NCBI GenBank assembly: GCA_016713035.1
Contig: JADJPW010000003.1
Location: 496,001-560,000 of the forward strand
Reading direction: 5' to 3'
Source: Verrucomicrobiaceae bacterium
Lineage (GTDB): Bacteria; Verrucomicrobiota; Verrucomicrobiia; Verrucomicrobiales; Verrucomicrobiaceae
DNA: 64,000 bases
The position numbers and the translations under genes were made by a program. Below are positions 15,994 to 24,628 of this stretch, in pieces (the first letter of the stretch is position 1; each line of letters starts with the position of its first letter). The notes below the pieces were generated by a model. That model saw only the letters and a program-made list of their open reading frames with translations. It made no database searches and had not been told where the DNA came from.

Positions 15994-18900
15994 TCAATTC
16001 GATACCACACTCGGTTCCGCACGTCGATTGAGGAACTGCCTGCTCTTCACGATCTCCAGCACGGCAGCCGAAAACTTGCCGCCATTCGCTTTCAGCGAGG
16101 CCTGCATCTGCTGGAGGAGTTTTTTGTCACTGGGCAATGTCTGGCGTCCCAAGGCGTAGCCGAGGAGTTTGCGAGTGAATTGGGTGAGGAACTGGGGCTC
16201 GTTCTTTTTGAGGTAATCGCGGAGGCCGGGGAGGCCGGTGAACTTGGTGCCATCCATCATTTCGCCAGTATCGTCGATTTTGCCGCCAGCTTCATCGGTG
16301 GGGCGGAAGCGGCCGATGGGGTCGTAGCTCTCCAGCGCGAAGCCGAGCGGGTCGATGCGCTCATGGCAGACGGCGCAGGCGGAGTCGGTGCGATGCTGCA
16401 TGAGGGCCTCGCGCAGGGAGGAGGGCTTGCTGGTTTCTTTGAGTTCGGGGACGTTCGGCGGCGGCGGCGGGCTGCTGAAACCGAGGACGACTTGATACAG
16501 GTAGTCACCGCGCACCACCGGGCTGGTGCGGTGCGGGCGGGAGGTCTTCGTCAAGATGGCGCCCATGCCGAGGAGGCCGCCACGGTTTTGCTGCGCGGCT
16601 TTGACCTCGCGGAAGTCGCCGCCGGTGACGCCGGGGATGCCGTAGTGCTTGGCGAGGCGTTCGTTGATGAAGGTGTAGTCGCCGCCGATGATGTCGGAGA
16701 CGTTGCGGTCATCGCGGACGAGATGGGTGAAGAACTCCACAGCCTCACGCAGCATGTCGTTTCGCAACTCGGGCGTGAACTGCGGGAACTTTTTTTCATC
16801 GACGGTGCTCTTCTCGTCGAAGCCGTTGAACTTCAGCCACTGGCCGGCGAACTCTTTGGCCAAAGCGGAGGCTTTCGGATCACGCAGCATGCGCTGGGTT
16901 TGTGCGGCGAGCACTTCGGGCTTCAGCAAGCTGCCGTCATCGGCGGCTTTGCGGAGTTGCCAGTCGGGCAAGGATGCCCAGAGGAAGTAGCTGAGGCGTG
17001 AGGCCAACTCGTGCGCATTCAGCGGCACCTCGGTGGTCTTCACATCGACGACCTGCGGCAGCGTCTCGGCTTTGAAGAGGAAATTGGGCGAGACGAGCAT
17101 GCGCACGAGGACTTCACGCGCGGAGGACTCACGGTCGAGTTCCTTCGCACGGCTGGCGAAGTAGAGAGCGTCGAGTTTTTTGATCTCGTCCTCGCTGATG
17201 GGCCTGCGCCAAGCTTTCTTGGCGAACTCGTGCAAATGCCAGAGCAGGGAGCCGTCGAACTCGCCCTGAATCTGTTTGTTGGCGTTCGGGTTGAGCACGA
17301 GACGCCAGTCTTTCTTCATCGCGACGAGCATGTCCCTGTCCCTCTGGCCGAGGAGTTCGCCGAGTTGCTCGTCGTAGTAATAATAGACGCCGAGACCGGG
17401 TGAGCGGCGGTGCATGTTCTCTGCCACGATTTCGAGGCGTCGCTCAAACATGTCCGCAAAGGCCTGCTTCATGGAGTTGAACTCTCCCATGGTCTGTTGC
17501 GCGGCTTTGGTGCCGCGTTTCCAGACGGTGACCACACCGGACATGACCTTCGTCACTTCGCGTGGCTTGTCGGTGCTGAGTGCCCACTGGATGGTGGCGT
17601 TTTCGACCTCGGGGTTTTCCATGTCGAGGCGTGTGTCCACCTTCAGCCAGTGTGCGCCTTCCGGCAGCGGCAGGGTGAAAACGGTAGGCGCGGCAAAGGC
17701 GAGCACCTGCGGCTCGATGGTGCGGCCGGGCTGCGGATGCTTGCCATAGGCGGCACGCATCTTCTCCAACTCGGCAATGCGGGCCTTCAGCACGTCGAGA
17801 TTTGGCGGCGGTGGATTGGCGGCGGCCAGCTTCTTCTTTTCGTCGAGCGTCTTGGTGAGCCAGTGGAAGTAATTGAGCTTCTGCTTGCCGACGCTGACCT
17901 CGATGTAGGTCACGAGGGCGACGTCGCCCTTGTTGCCATCGGCGGTGTCGCCAAAGCAGAGGTGGACGTGTGTTTTGCCATTCACGGAGGTCTGCATCGG
18001 ATACGGGCGGATGCCGTCGCTGTCCTGCTGCCAGCGCTGCGGGCCTTCACCGGGGCGTTTGGGATTGTTCCAAGACTGGCGATCCGCCGCGATGGTCTGG
18101 ATGATGCCGAGGGCGACCTTTTCATCCGCAGGCAAGGCACGCCAGGGCACGCGAGTGAGGTCGAGGAAGCGTGATTTCGGCTCGGTGTTGTTCAGGTGCT
18201 TCCACCAGTTCGCGAGGAAGTAGATATTGAGCTTCATGTCCTTCGCGAGCTGCTCCAGCGGCACTTTTTGATGCTGATGCTTCCAGCAAGCGTGCATGTA
18301 ATCGGCCTCACGCAGCGGCTGATCATCCGTCGGCAAATGCGGTGCGGCCTTTTGTTGAAGCCAGACATACAGACCCTGCTGAGCCTGCGCCTTCACCTGC
18401 TCCGGCCCGCGCAGGCCGATGCGGCTCGGATGAAAGACGATGCCGGTGCCCGGCATGATCGTGGCGTAGTCCGCGAGTTTGCGTGCCGCTGCGAAATACT
18501 TGTCGATGGCCGCCGGGCTCATGAAAAGCACGTCGCCGGTGTTGGTGAAGCCCTCGCCGCCGCCGCCATCGGTCTGGAATTCTTTAGCTAGGGCATAATC
18601 GCGGCCCGTGAGGTCACGGATCGTGTAATCATACTCCGCATTCGTGAGACGGCGCATCGTCACCGGACCAGGATCGCCGGATTTCGCCTCCGCCAGCAGA
18701 TCCAGCGAATGCTGCACCCAGCCGGTGATGCCCGCTTTTTCCTCCGGCGAGAGCTGCTTCGCCTTTCGCGGCGGCATGTCACCGTTGTCGATGGTGTCCT
18801 TCACATCGGCCCAGAGCTTAAAATTCGCCGGCATGTCAGGATTAGCGGCCAGCACCTTCAAATCGACCTCACCCTTGGTTTTTTCACCTCCATGGCATCC

Positions 18901-19005
18901 GTAGCACTTGGCCGCGAGCATAGGCTCGACGACCTTCCAATCAGCAGAGCGAGCAGGAAGGGCAAAAAGGACAGAAGAAATGAAAAAGACGGCAAAACGG
19001 CGCAT
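15994..19005 (-). CDS. DUF1592-type planctomycetal/verrucomicrobial c-type cytochrome protein
   Basis: 1003 aa with signal peptide (MRRFAVFFISSVLFALPARS). A haem-c site CYGCHG follows at residues 34-39. Then come the serial domains of this family: DUF1587 (LTNAEYDYTIRDLTGRD), DUF1595/1592 (the FLFKAETLP and LSYFLWASLPDWQLRKAA region), DUF1588 (RTSPVVRGDYL, then FSSPPPPPNVPEL and the second haem-like CAVCHERIDPLGFALES), and DUF1585 (LPGLRDYLKKNEPQFLTQFTRKLLGYALGR). These large proteins are typical of Planctomycetes and Verrucomicrobia and are usually paired with a DUF1501 or DUF1552 gene; none is adjacent here. Periplasmic electron transfer is likely and the substrate unknown. An extra beta-rich segment of about 250 residues sits between DUF1587 and DUF1592. 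Confidence 0.9.
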   Translation of the reverse strand: MRRFAVFFISSVLFALPARSADWKVVEPMLAAKCYGCHGGEKTKGEVDLKVLAANPDMPANFKLWADVKDTIDNGDMPPRKAKQLSPEEKAGITGWVQHSLDLLAEAKSGDPGPVTMRRLTNAEYDYTIRDLTGRDYALAKEFQTDGGGGEGFTNTGDVLFMSPAAIDKYFAAARKLADYATIMPGTGIVFHPSRIGLRGPEQVKAQAQQGLYVWLQQKAAPHLPTDDQPLREADYMHACWKHQHQKVPLEQLAKDMKLNIYFLANWWKHLNNTEPKSRFLDLTRVPWRALPADEKVALGIIQTIAADRQSWNNPKRPGEGPQRWQQDSDGIRPYPMQTSVNGKTHVHLCFGDTADGNKGDVALVTYIEVSVGKQKLNYFHWLTKTLDEKKKLAAANPPPPNLDVLKARIAELEKMRAAYGKHPQPGRTIEPQVLAFAAPTVFTLPLPEGAHWLKVDTRLDMENPEVENATIQWALSTDKPREVTKVMSGVVTVWKRGTKAAQQTMGEFNSMKQAFADMFERRLEIVAENMHRRSPGLGVYYYYDEQLGELLGQRDRDMLVAMKKDWRLVLNPNANKQIQGEFDGSLLWHLHEFAKKAWRRPISEDEIKKLDALYFASRAKELDRESSAREVLVRMLVSPNFLFKAETLPQVVDVKTTEVPLNAHELASRLSYFLWASLPDWQLRKAADDGSLLKPEVLAAQTQRMLRDPKASALAKEFAGQWLKFNGFDEKSTVDEKKFPQFTPELRNDMLREAVEFFTHLVRDDRNVSDIIGGDYTFINERLAKHYGIPGVTGGDFREVKAAQQNRGGLLGMGAILTKTSRPHRTSPVVRGDYLYQVVLGFSSPPPPPNVPELKETSKPSSLREALMQHRTDSACAVCHERIDPLGFALESYDPIGRFRPTDEAGGKIDDTGEMMDGTKFTGLPGLRDYLKKNEPQFLTQFTRKLLGYALGRQTLPSDKKLLQQMQASLKANGGKFSAAVLEIVKSRQFLNRRAEPSVVSN

Positions 19006-19107
19006 GGGGGCTGATGACTACGCACATGCTGGGGCAGATTTCATGCCGGATTTGTGCTCTGCGATGTGTCCATTGGCGGAAAGGCGTATCAGAGGTATTC
19101 TCGGGGC

Positions 19108-19734
19108 ATGACGACGGCTGAAATCACTGCTGCACTCGAATTGATCCGCCAGGAGACGGATTTGAACGCCAAAGCCCTGCTGCTGGCCGGGCTGGTGTCG
19201 GAGTTGTTTCGCGAGCGAGGCTTTGAGCCGGTCGTGGTCGGTGGCTCAGCCATCGAGTTCTACACAGACGGTGCTTATATGTCCGGCGACACTGACATTT
19301 GCTGGACCGGCTGGCCGCAGCCGACGGAGGAGCAGAAAGAGGAAATCATGCGCCAGATCCCCGGCGTGAAATGCCACGGTGGAGCCAAAAGCTGGGGCAT
19401 CGAGGGCCTGTGGATCGACCTGCTGGGGGAGATCGACTACAGGGCGGATACGGATTTGGTGGTGCTTGAGACGATGGTTGGAGAGGTGACGCTGATTCCC
19501 GTCGAAGATGCGCTCGTGGGACGAGTGTATGCTGCGCGATGCTATTGCAGTGGCTATGACGAGAAAGATGATGACTGCGCCAAGAAACTCATGACGGCGG
19601 TGCTTCTCGGTCATGTGCCCATCGACTGGGAAGAGACTCGAAAGATCGCTGCCTGCCCCAAGTTCAACTGCTTGGCTGTTTTTGAGGCCTTCAAAACCGA
19701 GGTCGAAGCAGAACTGGCAAAATCTACCATTTGA
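19108..19734 (+). CDS. Nucleotidyltransferase-like protein (DUF6036-like)
   Basis: 208 aa from the ATG at 19108. The N-terminal half has the Pol-beta nucleotidyltransferase signature: VVVGGSAIEFYTDGAYMSGD followed by TDICW, that is GG-S then D-x-D, with a third acidic position likely in the GEIDYRADTDL or ETMVG strand. Many such minimal proteins are halves of toxin-antitoxin or abortive-infection modules, but some are stand-alone. A Cys pair (CYCSGYDEKDDDCAKK) lies near the C-terminal part. It is followed 15 bp later by a 72-aa gene on the same strand, which suggests a two-gene unit. Function not established. Confidence 0.65.
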   Translation: MTTAEITAALELIRQETDLNAKALLLAGLVSELFRERGFEPVVVGGSAIEFYTDGAYMSGDTDICWTGWPQPTEEQKEEIMRQIPGVKCHGGAKSWGIEGLWIDLLGEIDYRADTDLVVLETMVGEVTLIPVEDALVGRVYAARCYCSGYDEKDDDCAKKLMTAVLLGHVPIDWEETRKIAACPKFNCLAVFEAFKTEVEAELAKSTI

Positions 19735-19749
19735 GCTACTTCTAGCCGC

Positions 19750-19968
19750 ATGACACCCACGACACTAACCATCAAACCCGACCGGCGTTGGACCTGGGAG
19801 CAATGGCAGGCGGGCCGCGCTGAGCGGCGGCGCGTGGGGAATCTCGTGGCACCGAAGAACATCCGGCGGACGAAAAGCGAGGGCGATGAATACCTTCGCG
19901 AAACCTACGGCGGCGAACGCGGACCAAAGTTCAACAAGCCCTTCGATCCTTCGGCGGACGAGGTTTGA
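19750..19968 (+). CDS. Small basic hypothetical protein
   Basis: 72 aa, not recognised. It is rich in Arg, Trp and Glu: RRWTWEQWQAGRAERRRVG near the start, then RTKSEGDEYLRETYGG. No signal or membrane segment. It lies 15 bp downstream of the nucleotidyltransferase-like gene and its stop is 9 bp from the convergent oligopeptidase's stop. It may be the small partner of a two-gene module; this rests only on position and size. Confidence 0.55.
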   Translation: MTPTTLTIKPDRRWTWEQWQAGRAERRRVGNLVAPKNIRRTKSEGDEYLRETYGGERGPKFNKPFDPSADEV

Positions 19969-19977
19969 GGCAGCGAT

Positions 19978-22104
19978 TCACTTCTCCACGCCCATCTGCC
20001 AGAGGATGAAGGCCATTTCCTCCGCGACCTCGTGCAGGTGCTCGTAGCGGCCGGATTTGCCGCCGTGACCGGCTCCCATGTTGGTTTTCAGGAGCAGCAG
20101 GTTTTTGTCGGTCTTCATCGCACGCAGTTTGGCGACCATTTTGGCGGGTTCCCAGTAGGTGACGCGGGGATCGTTCAATCCGGCGGTGAAGAGCATGGGC
20201 GGATAGGCTTTGGCCGTCACGTTGTCATACGGGCTGTAGCTGCGGATGAACTCGAACGCGGCTTTGTCCGTGATGGGATTGCCCCACTCGGGCCACTCGC
20301 CGGGCGTGAGCGGCAGTTCCTCATCAAGCATCGTGTTCAGCACATCGACAAAGGCCACGTGGGCGACGATGGCACCAAAAAGCTCCGGCGCTTGATTGGC
20401 GACCGCGCCCATGAGCTCGCCACCGGCGCTGCCACCGCTGGCGGTGATGCGGCCCTTGGATGTGAAACCCCGCTCGATGAGGCCACGGGCGGCATCGACG
20501 AAGTCGTTGAAGGTGTTCGTGCGCTTTTGCAGCTTGCCGTCGAGATACCACTGGTAGCCCATGTCATCACCACCGCGGATGTGGGCGATGGCATAGGCGA
20601 AGCCGCGATCCACGAGCGAGAGGCGTGTGGTGGAGAAATCCGGCGGTGTGGCCATGCCGTAGGCTCCGTAGGCGTAGAGGTGCAGCGGCTGGCTGCCGTC
20701 TTTTTTGAAGCCCTTCTTCGTGAGGATGGAAACGGGCACCTGCACGCCATCGCGAGCCTGGATCATGATACGCTCGGTTTGATACTGGCTGGCGTCGTAG
20801 CCGCTGGGGATCTGCTGCACCTTCAGCGTCTCCAGGCGCTTCTCGGCGATGTGGTAGTCGTAATCGGTGCTGGGCGTCACCATGGACTCGTAGTCGATGC
20901 GCAGCTTCGTCACGGCGTATTCGGGATTGGCACCGAGACCGGCGGTGTAGCTCGATTCGGGGAAAACAATGCGCTCGGGCTTCAAAGGCTCGTCGTAGCG
21001 GCGAATCTCGATCTGGTCGAGTCCGTCGATGCGGCCTTCGGTGACGAAGAAATCTTTGAAGAGGCCGATGTCGGTCAAATAATGCCGATCGGAGCCTGCG
21101 ATGAGCGTTTTCCATTCGCCGGGCTTCTCTAGCGACGCGGTGGCGATGCGGAAGTTCACATGCTCGTCGTTTGTGTGGATGTAGAGCACGCCATCACGCA
21201 CATCGACATCGTATTCGCGGCCGACTTTGCGCGGACTGATGAGGATGGGCTCGGCGAGTGGATTCGCGGCTGGGATGAGTCTTACCTCGCTCGTCACCTG
21301 ATCGCCCGTGCCGAGGATGATCCAGTCCTCCTGCACGCTGAGGTCCACATCGCAGCTAAAACCGATGTCCGGCTCTTTGTAGAGCTGTTTGGCCTTCTTC
21401 ACGTCATCGCCGAGGCGGTGGTAGTGGATGTTGTCCGTGCGCCAGTTGTCGTTCGCATAACCAAAGACGAGTCCCGCACTGTCGGAGGTCCACACGAGGC
21501 TGGAAAGCGTGCCGGGGATCACATCTGGCAGGTCTTTGCCCGTCGTGAGATCGCGGAAATGCACCGCGAAGCGCTCCGAGCCGTCGTCGTCATACGCATA
21601 CGCCATGAGCTTTCCGTTTGGGCTGATGACGAGGTCGCCGAGACGGAAGTACTCCTTGCCCTTCGCGAGGTCGTTTTGATCGAGAATGAGCATCTCTTCG
21701 CCCCCAGTCGCCAGTTTACGGTAGTGACGACGATACTGCGAGCCTTTGGTGAAAGTGGACCAGTAAATCCAATCGCCGTCCTTTTGTGGCACGCTGCTAT
21801 CGTCTTCCTGGATGCGGCCCTTCATTTCCTCGAAGAGCTTTTCCACCAGCGGCTTCTGCGCGGCCATGTGCGCCTCAAAGTAGCTATTTTCGGCCTTCAA
21901 GTAGCCGAGCACGGCTTTGTCCGTGACCTTCGGATACTTCGGATCACGCAGCCAGTGCCACGGATCGTCGATGGTGATGCCATGATGCGTGAAAGAGTGC
22001 GGACGTTGTTCAGCGACGGGTGCGGTGGGCATGGTGAAGGAATTCGGCTGCGCTGCGGCCTGGACGAGTGCCGACAGCGAAATCAGCGCGGAGAGAGCTT
22101 TCAT
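19978..22104 (-). CDS. Prolyl oligopeptidase family (S9A) peptidase
   Basis: 708 aa from the ATG at 22104, which begins a signal peptide (MKALSALISLSALVQAAAQ). The beta-propeller (about residues 60-430) precedes an alpha/beta-hydrolase domain with catalytic Ser in ASGGSAGGELMG, Asp in AGLNDPRVTYWEP and His in GAGHGGKSGR. The motif YGAYG and the propeller start HHGITIDDPWHWLRDPKYP place it with oligopeptidase B / prolyl oligopeptidase. It cleaves short peptides after Pro or basic residues; with a signal peptide it should act in the periplasm. Length is normal. Monocistronic; an inverted repeat lies just upstream. Confidence 0.92.
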   Translation of the reverse strand: MKALSALISLSALVQAAAQPNSFTMPTAPVAEQRPHSFTHHGITIDDPWHWLRDPKYPKVTDKAVLGYLKAENSYFEAHMAAQKPLVEKLFEEMKGRIQEDDSSVPQKDGDWIYWSTFTKGSQYRRHYRKLATGGEEMLILDQNDLAKGKEYFRLGDLVISPNGKLMAYAYDDDGSERFAVHFRDLTTGKDLPDVIPGTLSSLVWTSDSAGLVFGYANDNWRTDNIHYHRLGDDVKKAKQLYKEPDIGFSCDVDLSVQEDWIILGTGDQVTSEVRLIPAANPLAEPILISPRKVGREYDVDVRDGVLYIHTNDEHVNFRIATASLEKPGEWKTLIAGSDRHYLTDIGLFKDFFVTEGRIDGLDQIEIRRYDEPLKPERIVFPESSYTAGLGANPEYAVTKLRIDYESMVTPSTDYDYHIAEKRLETLKVQQIPSGYDASQYQTERIMIQARDGVQVPVSILTKKGFKKDGSQPLHLYAYGAYGMATPPDFSTTRLSLVDRGFAYAIAHIRGGDDMGYQWYLDGKLQKRTNTFNDFVDAARGLIERGFTSKGRITASGGSAGGELMGAVANQAPELFGAIVAHVAFVDVLNTMLDEELPLTPGEWPEWGNPITDKAAFEFIRSYSPYDNVTAKAYPPMLFTAGLNDPRVTYWEPAKMVAKLRAMKTDKNLLLLKTNMGAGHGGKSGRYEHLHEVAEEMAFILWQMGVEK

Positions 22105-22196
22105 GCCGCGCCCTCTAAACCGAGCAGGGGAGCGGATCAATGATGTAGAGTTGCTGATTGCGCCCCTCGTTGTGAAAATAAAAAGCCTCAGGATGG

Positions 22197-22269
22197 CTCA
22201 CGCAAAGGCGCAAAGACGCAAAGTTCCCTGAGGTTTTCTGGCCTTTGCGGCTTTGCGCCTTTGCGTGAG
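22197..22269. repeat. Inverted-repeat element, 'cgcaaaggcgcaaagacgcaaag' family
   Basis: Arms 22197-22223 and 22243-22269 are complementary at 26 of 27 positions around a 19-nt loop. Each arm is itself built of a short period (gcaaag). It lies between the divergent oligopeptidase and HD-domain genes, an intergenic location typical of dispersed palindromic repeats, and could fold as a very stable hairpin on either strand. No transposase nearby. Confidence 0.85.
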
Positions 22270-22328
22270 TCTTTCAATGTATTCACGAGACTTGATGCCG
22301 TGCGTATTTGCCTCAACATGACCGCGTC

Positions 22329-22925
22329 ATGAGAACCGACTTCGAGCACTTCCAACGCCTACCAGGCTTGCGTGATGCGGCGGCGGTACATGCGCGGTTG
22401 ATGGAGGCGTGGCAGGAGCCGCAGAGGGCGTATCATGCGTTGCAGCATCTCGCCGAGTGCTTGGGGTGGCTGGATCGTGTGCAGGAAGAGGTACAAATGC
22501 CGAATCGCGATGCGGTCGAGTTGGCGCTTTGGTTTCATGACGCGGTCTATGATCCGCGTGCGGCGGATAATGAAGAACGCAGTGCGGAAATGGCCTGCGA
22601 GTGCCTCGATGCGACTCTGGCGAATGAAGTGCGGCGTATGATCCTCGTCACACGGACTCACCGTGCTGAATGTGAGGATGAGCTGTGGATGGTGGACATC
22701 GATTTGGCGATCCTCGGCGCGGAAAGGAGCCGTTTTGATGAGTTTGAGCGGCAAATCCGCGCAGAATACGCCTGGGTGCCGGAGGCGCTGTATCGCGAAA
22801 AAAGGGCGGAAATCCTTCGTGGCTTCCTGGAGCGCGGAAAGCTCTTCCAGACGGCTTTTTTCCGCGAACGACTCGAAGATCGTGCACGCGAGAATTTGCG
22901 CCGATTGATCGAATCCCTCGCCTGA
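22329..22925 (+). CDS. HD-superfamily predicted metal-dependent phosphohydrolase
   Basis: 198 aa from the ATG at 22329. It matches the COG4339-type family of small HD proteins. The N-terminal YHALQHLAECLGWL supplies one His, LALWFHDAVYDPRAADNEERSA contains the HD pair, then RMILVTRTHR and DIDLAILGAE complete the metal-binding set (H...HD...H...D). Members are thought to be phosphohydrolases; the substrate is unknown. Soluble and cytosolic. An upstream TTG would extend it by seven residues but lacks support. Its stop is 5 bp from the convergent cytochrome stop. Confidence 0.85.
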   Translation: MRTDFEHFQRLPGLRDAAAVHARLMEAWQEPQRAYHALQHLAECLGWLDRVQEEVQMPNRDAVELALWFHDAVYDPRAADNEERSAEMACECLDATLANEVRRMILVTRTHRAECEDELWMVDIDLAILGAERSRFDEFERQIRAEYAWVPEALYREKRAEILRGFLERGKLFQTAFFRERLEDRARENLRRLIESLA

Positions 22926-22930
22926 TCGAC

Positions 22931-23872
22931 TCAGGGGGCCGCTTTGTCCTTGGTGGACGGTTTGGCGGCGGAGTTCACGACTTCACGCGGTGGCGCATTG
23001 CCGAGCGTGGGCATGTCGGGGAGTTTTTGGGTGAAAAGCCAGGCGATGATATCCCAGCGCTGCTCGGGGGTGAGCACAGTGTCAAAGCTGACCATCGGGG
23101 TGCCGTTCAGGCCGGTGGTGAGCACGCGGTAGATGTCCTGCGGGCGATCGCCGCAGCGCAGATGCGGCTGGCGTAGGTCACTGGGACGTGCAGGCAGCTC
23201 CCAGATGTCCTTCAGAGTGGGCACGGCCACGCCTTTGCCATCGGCGGTGGGGCCGTGGCAGGCGGAGCAGTTCGCGGTGAAGAGCGCTTTGCCTTTTTCG
23301 GCATGCGCGGCCTTTGTCTTCGCATCCTCCAGCCAAGCGGGCGGAGCGGGAAAGGTCAGTGGCTCGGCGTAGTTCTCCGCTTTGCGCCAGCGGCGGGAGA
23401 AAGACTTCACGTATTCGATGACGTTGGTGACATCCTCGTCGGAAAGCTGGCTGAACATGCCCATCGCGGTGCCGGTGAGGCCGTGCTTGATGGTGTGGCG
23501 CAGATCATCATCCGTGGGCAGGCTGCCGAAGGGCGTGGTGCGGAATTTGAACATGCCTTCGCGAAAGGAGCGCGGGCGCGGACTCAGCGTGGGTGCCATC
23601 TCGCCTTTGCCATCGCCACGCGGGCCGTGGCAGACGATGCAGTTGCGCTCGAAGATGTATTTCCCCTCCATGTAGCGGTTAAAGTCGAGCGTCAGCGGCT
23701 CTGCTGCCAAAGCGGAGCCACTGAAGAGGAGCAGACTGATGAAAAAAACGAGACACGGGCAGGGATAAACGTGGATTAGCCACCGATCACGGCGCGGCAA
23801 AGGGGACAGGTTGCGCTTTTTTTGCCATTTGGAGGGAATTCTGGCGAAAGTTTGGCGTCTTAGGACACGCAT
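22931..23872 (-). CDS. Dihaem cytochrome c
   Basis: About 314 aa if the ATG at 23872 is used. That start leaves a long basic N-region before the hydrophobic core CLVFFISLLLFSGSALAAEP, so a TTG at 23800 (290 aa) is a good alternative and would leave more room for the divergent msrA promoter. Two class-I cytochrome c domains are each introduced by a haem site followed by GDGKG/ADGKG: CIVCHGPRGDGKG (first) and CSACHGPTADGKG (second). Axial Met candidates lie in GTAMGMFSQLSDED and NGTPMVSFDTVLTPEQ. It is exported, anchored or periplasmic, and carries electrons. The ending is Pro/Lys-rich. No oxidase genes are adjacent. Confidence 0.87.
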   Translation of the reverse strand: MRVLRRQTFARIPSKWQKKRNLSPLPRRDRWLIHVYPCPCLVFFISLLLFSGSALAAEPLTLDFNRYMEGKYIFERNCIVCHGPRGDGKGEMAPTLSPRPRSFREGMFKFRTTPFGSLPTDDDLRHTIKHGLTGTAMGMFSQLSDEDVTNVIEYVKSFSRRWRKAENYAEPLTFPAPPAWLEDAKTKAAHAEKGKALFTANCSACHGPTADGKGVAVPTLKDIWELPARPSDLRQPHLRCGDRPQDIYRVLTTGLNGTPMVSFDTVLTPEQRWDIIAWLFTQKLPDMPTLGNAPPREVVNSAAKPSTKDKAAP

Positions 23873-23896
23873 CTTGTTCGATCTTTTGCCCACGTC

Positions 23897-24571
23897 ATGA
23901 AAATCCTCGCTCAACTCCTCACTCTCCTCACCTTTGCCGCCATGAGCCTACCTATATCTGCCGCCGACACCCCAGCCGCCAAGACCGAGAAAGCCTACAT
24001 CGGCGGCGGCTGCTTCTGGTGCGTCGAGGCGCAGTATCTCATGCTCAAGGGCGTGAAAAAAGTCGTCAGCGGCTACTCGGGCGGCAAAACGGTCAATCCG
24101 ACCTATGAAGACATCTGCACGGGCGAGACCGGGCACGCGGAGGTGATCGAGATCGAGTTCGATCCGGCGGTGACGAGCTACAAGGAAATCGTCGAGCTCT
24201 TCTGGGAGGCGCATGATCCGACCAGTGTGACCAAGGAGCCGATGGAGAAGCACGGCAAGTTCCTGCCTGCTGGCACGCCGTATCAGGGCAATGACTACGG
24301 CACGCAGTATCGCTCCATCATTCTCTACACCAGTCCTGAGCAGCAAAAAGTGGCGGAGGCATCGAAGGCCGCTGCGAAGGGGAAATTCAAAGATCCCATC
24401 GCGACCGAGATCGTGGCCCTGAAGAAGTTTTATCCCGCCGAGGAGTATCATCAGAACTTCCAGGAGCGGAATCCGAACCAAGGCTACGTCCGTGGCGTGG
24501 TGACGCCGAAGGCAGAGAAATTCAAGCACACGCTGGAGGATAAAGGGAAGCTCAAGGAAGAGAAGAAATGA
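23897..24571 (+). CDS. msrA: Peptide methionine (S)-S-oxide reductase MsrA, exported
   Basis: 224 aa with signal peptide (MKILAQLLTLLTFAAMSLPISA). Catalytic motif GGGCFWCVEAQY (nucleophile Cys of GCFWC) near residue 37, then SGYSGGKTVNPTYEDICTG, GHAEVIEIEFDP, FWEAHDPT and GTQYRSIILY, all diagnostic of MsrA. It reduces S-methionine sulfoxide in damaged proteins, here in the periplasm. The C-terminus ends in a Lys/Glu tail without an obvious extra resolving Cys. It is divergent from the dihaem cytochrome gene and probably co-transcribed with the PS decarboxylase 57 bp downstream. Confidence 0.95.
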   Translation: MKILAQLLTLLTFAAMSLPISAADTPAAKTEKAYIGGGCFWCVEAQYLMLKGVKKVVSGYSGGKTVNPTYEDICTGETGHAEVIEIEFDPAVTSYKEIVELFWEAHDPTSVTKEPMEKHGKFLPAGTPYQGNDYGTQYRSIILYTSPEQQKVAEASKAAAKGKFKDPIATEIVALKKFYPAEEYHQNFQERNPNQGYVRGVVTPKAEKFKHTLEDKGKLKEEKK

Positions 24572-24628
24572 GAGAATGCCATCCGCCGAGGTGGCAAAGT
24601 GGCATCTGTGCGGCAAAATGCGCCGCCC

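Noticed and set aside
15982..17001. Open frame of 339 codons on the plus strand
   Set aside because: It is the antisense shadow of the DUF1592 cytochrome gene, whose domains are unmistakable; the plus-strand translation has no family pattern.
20032..21132. Open frame of 366 codons on the plus strand
   Set aside because: Antisense to the S9 oligopeptidase with its complete catalytic triad; high GC at third positions keeps the opposite strand open.
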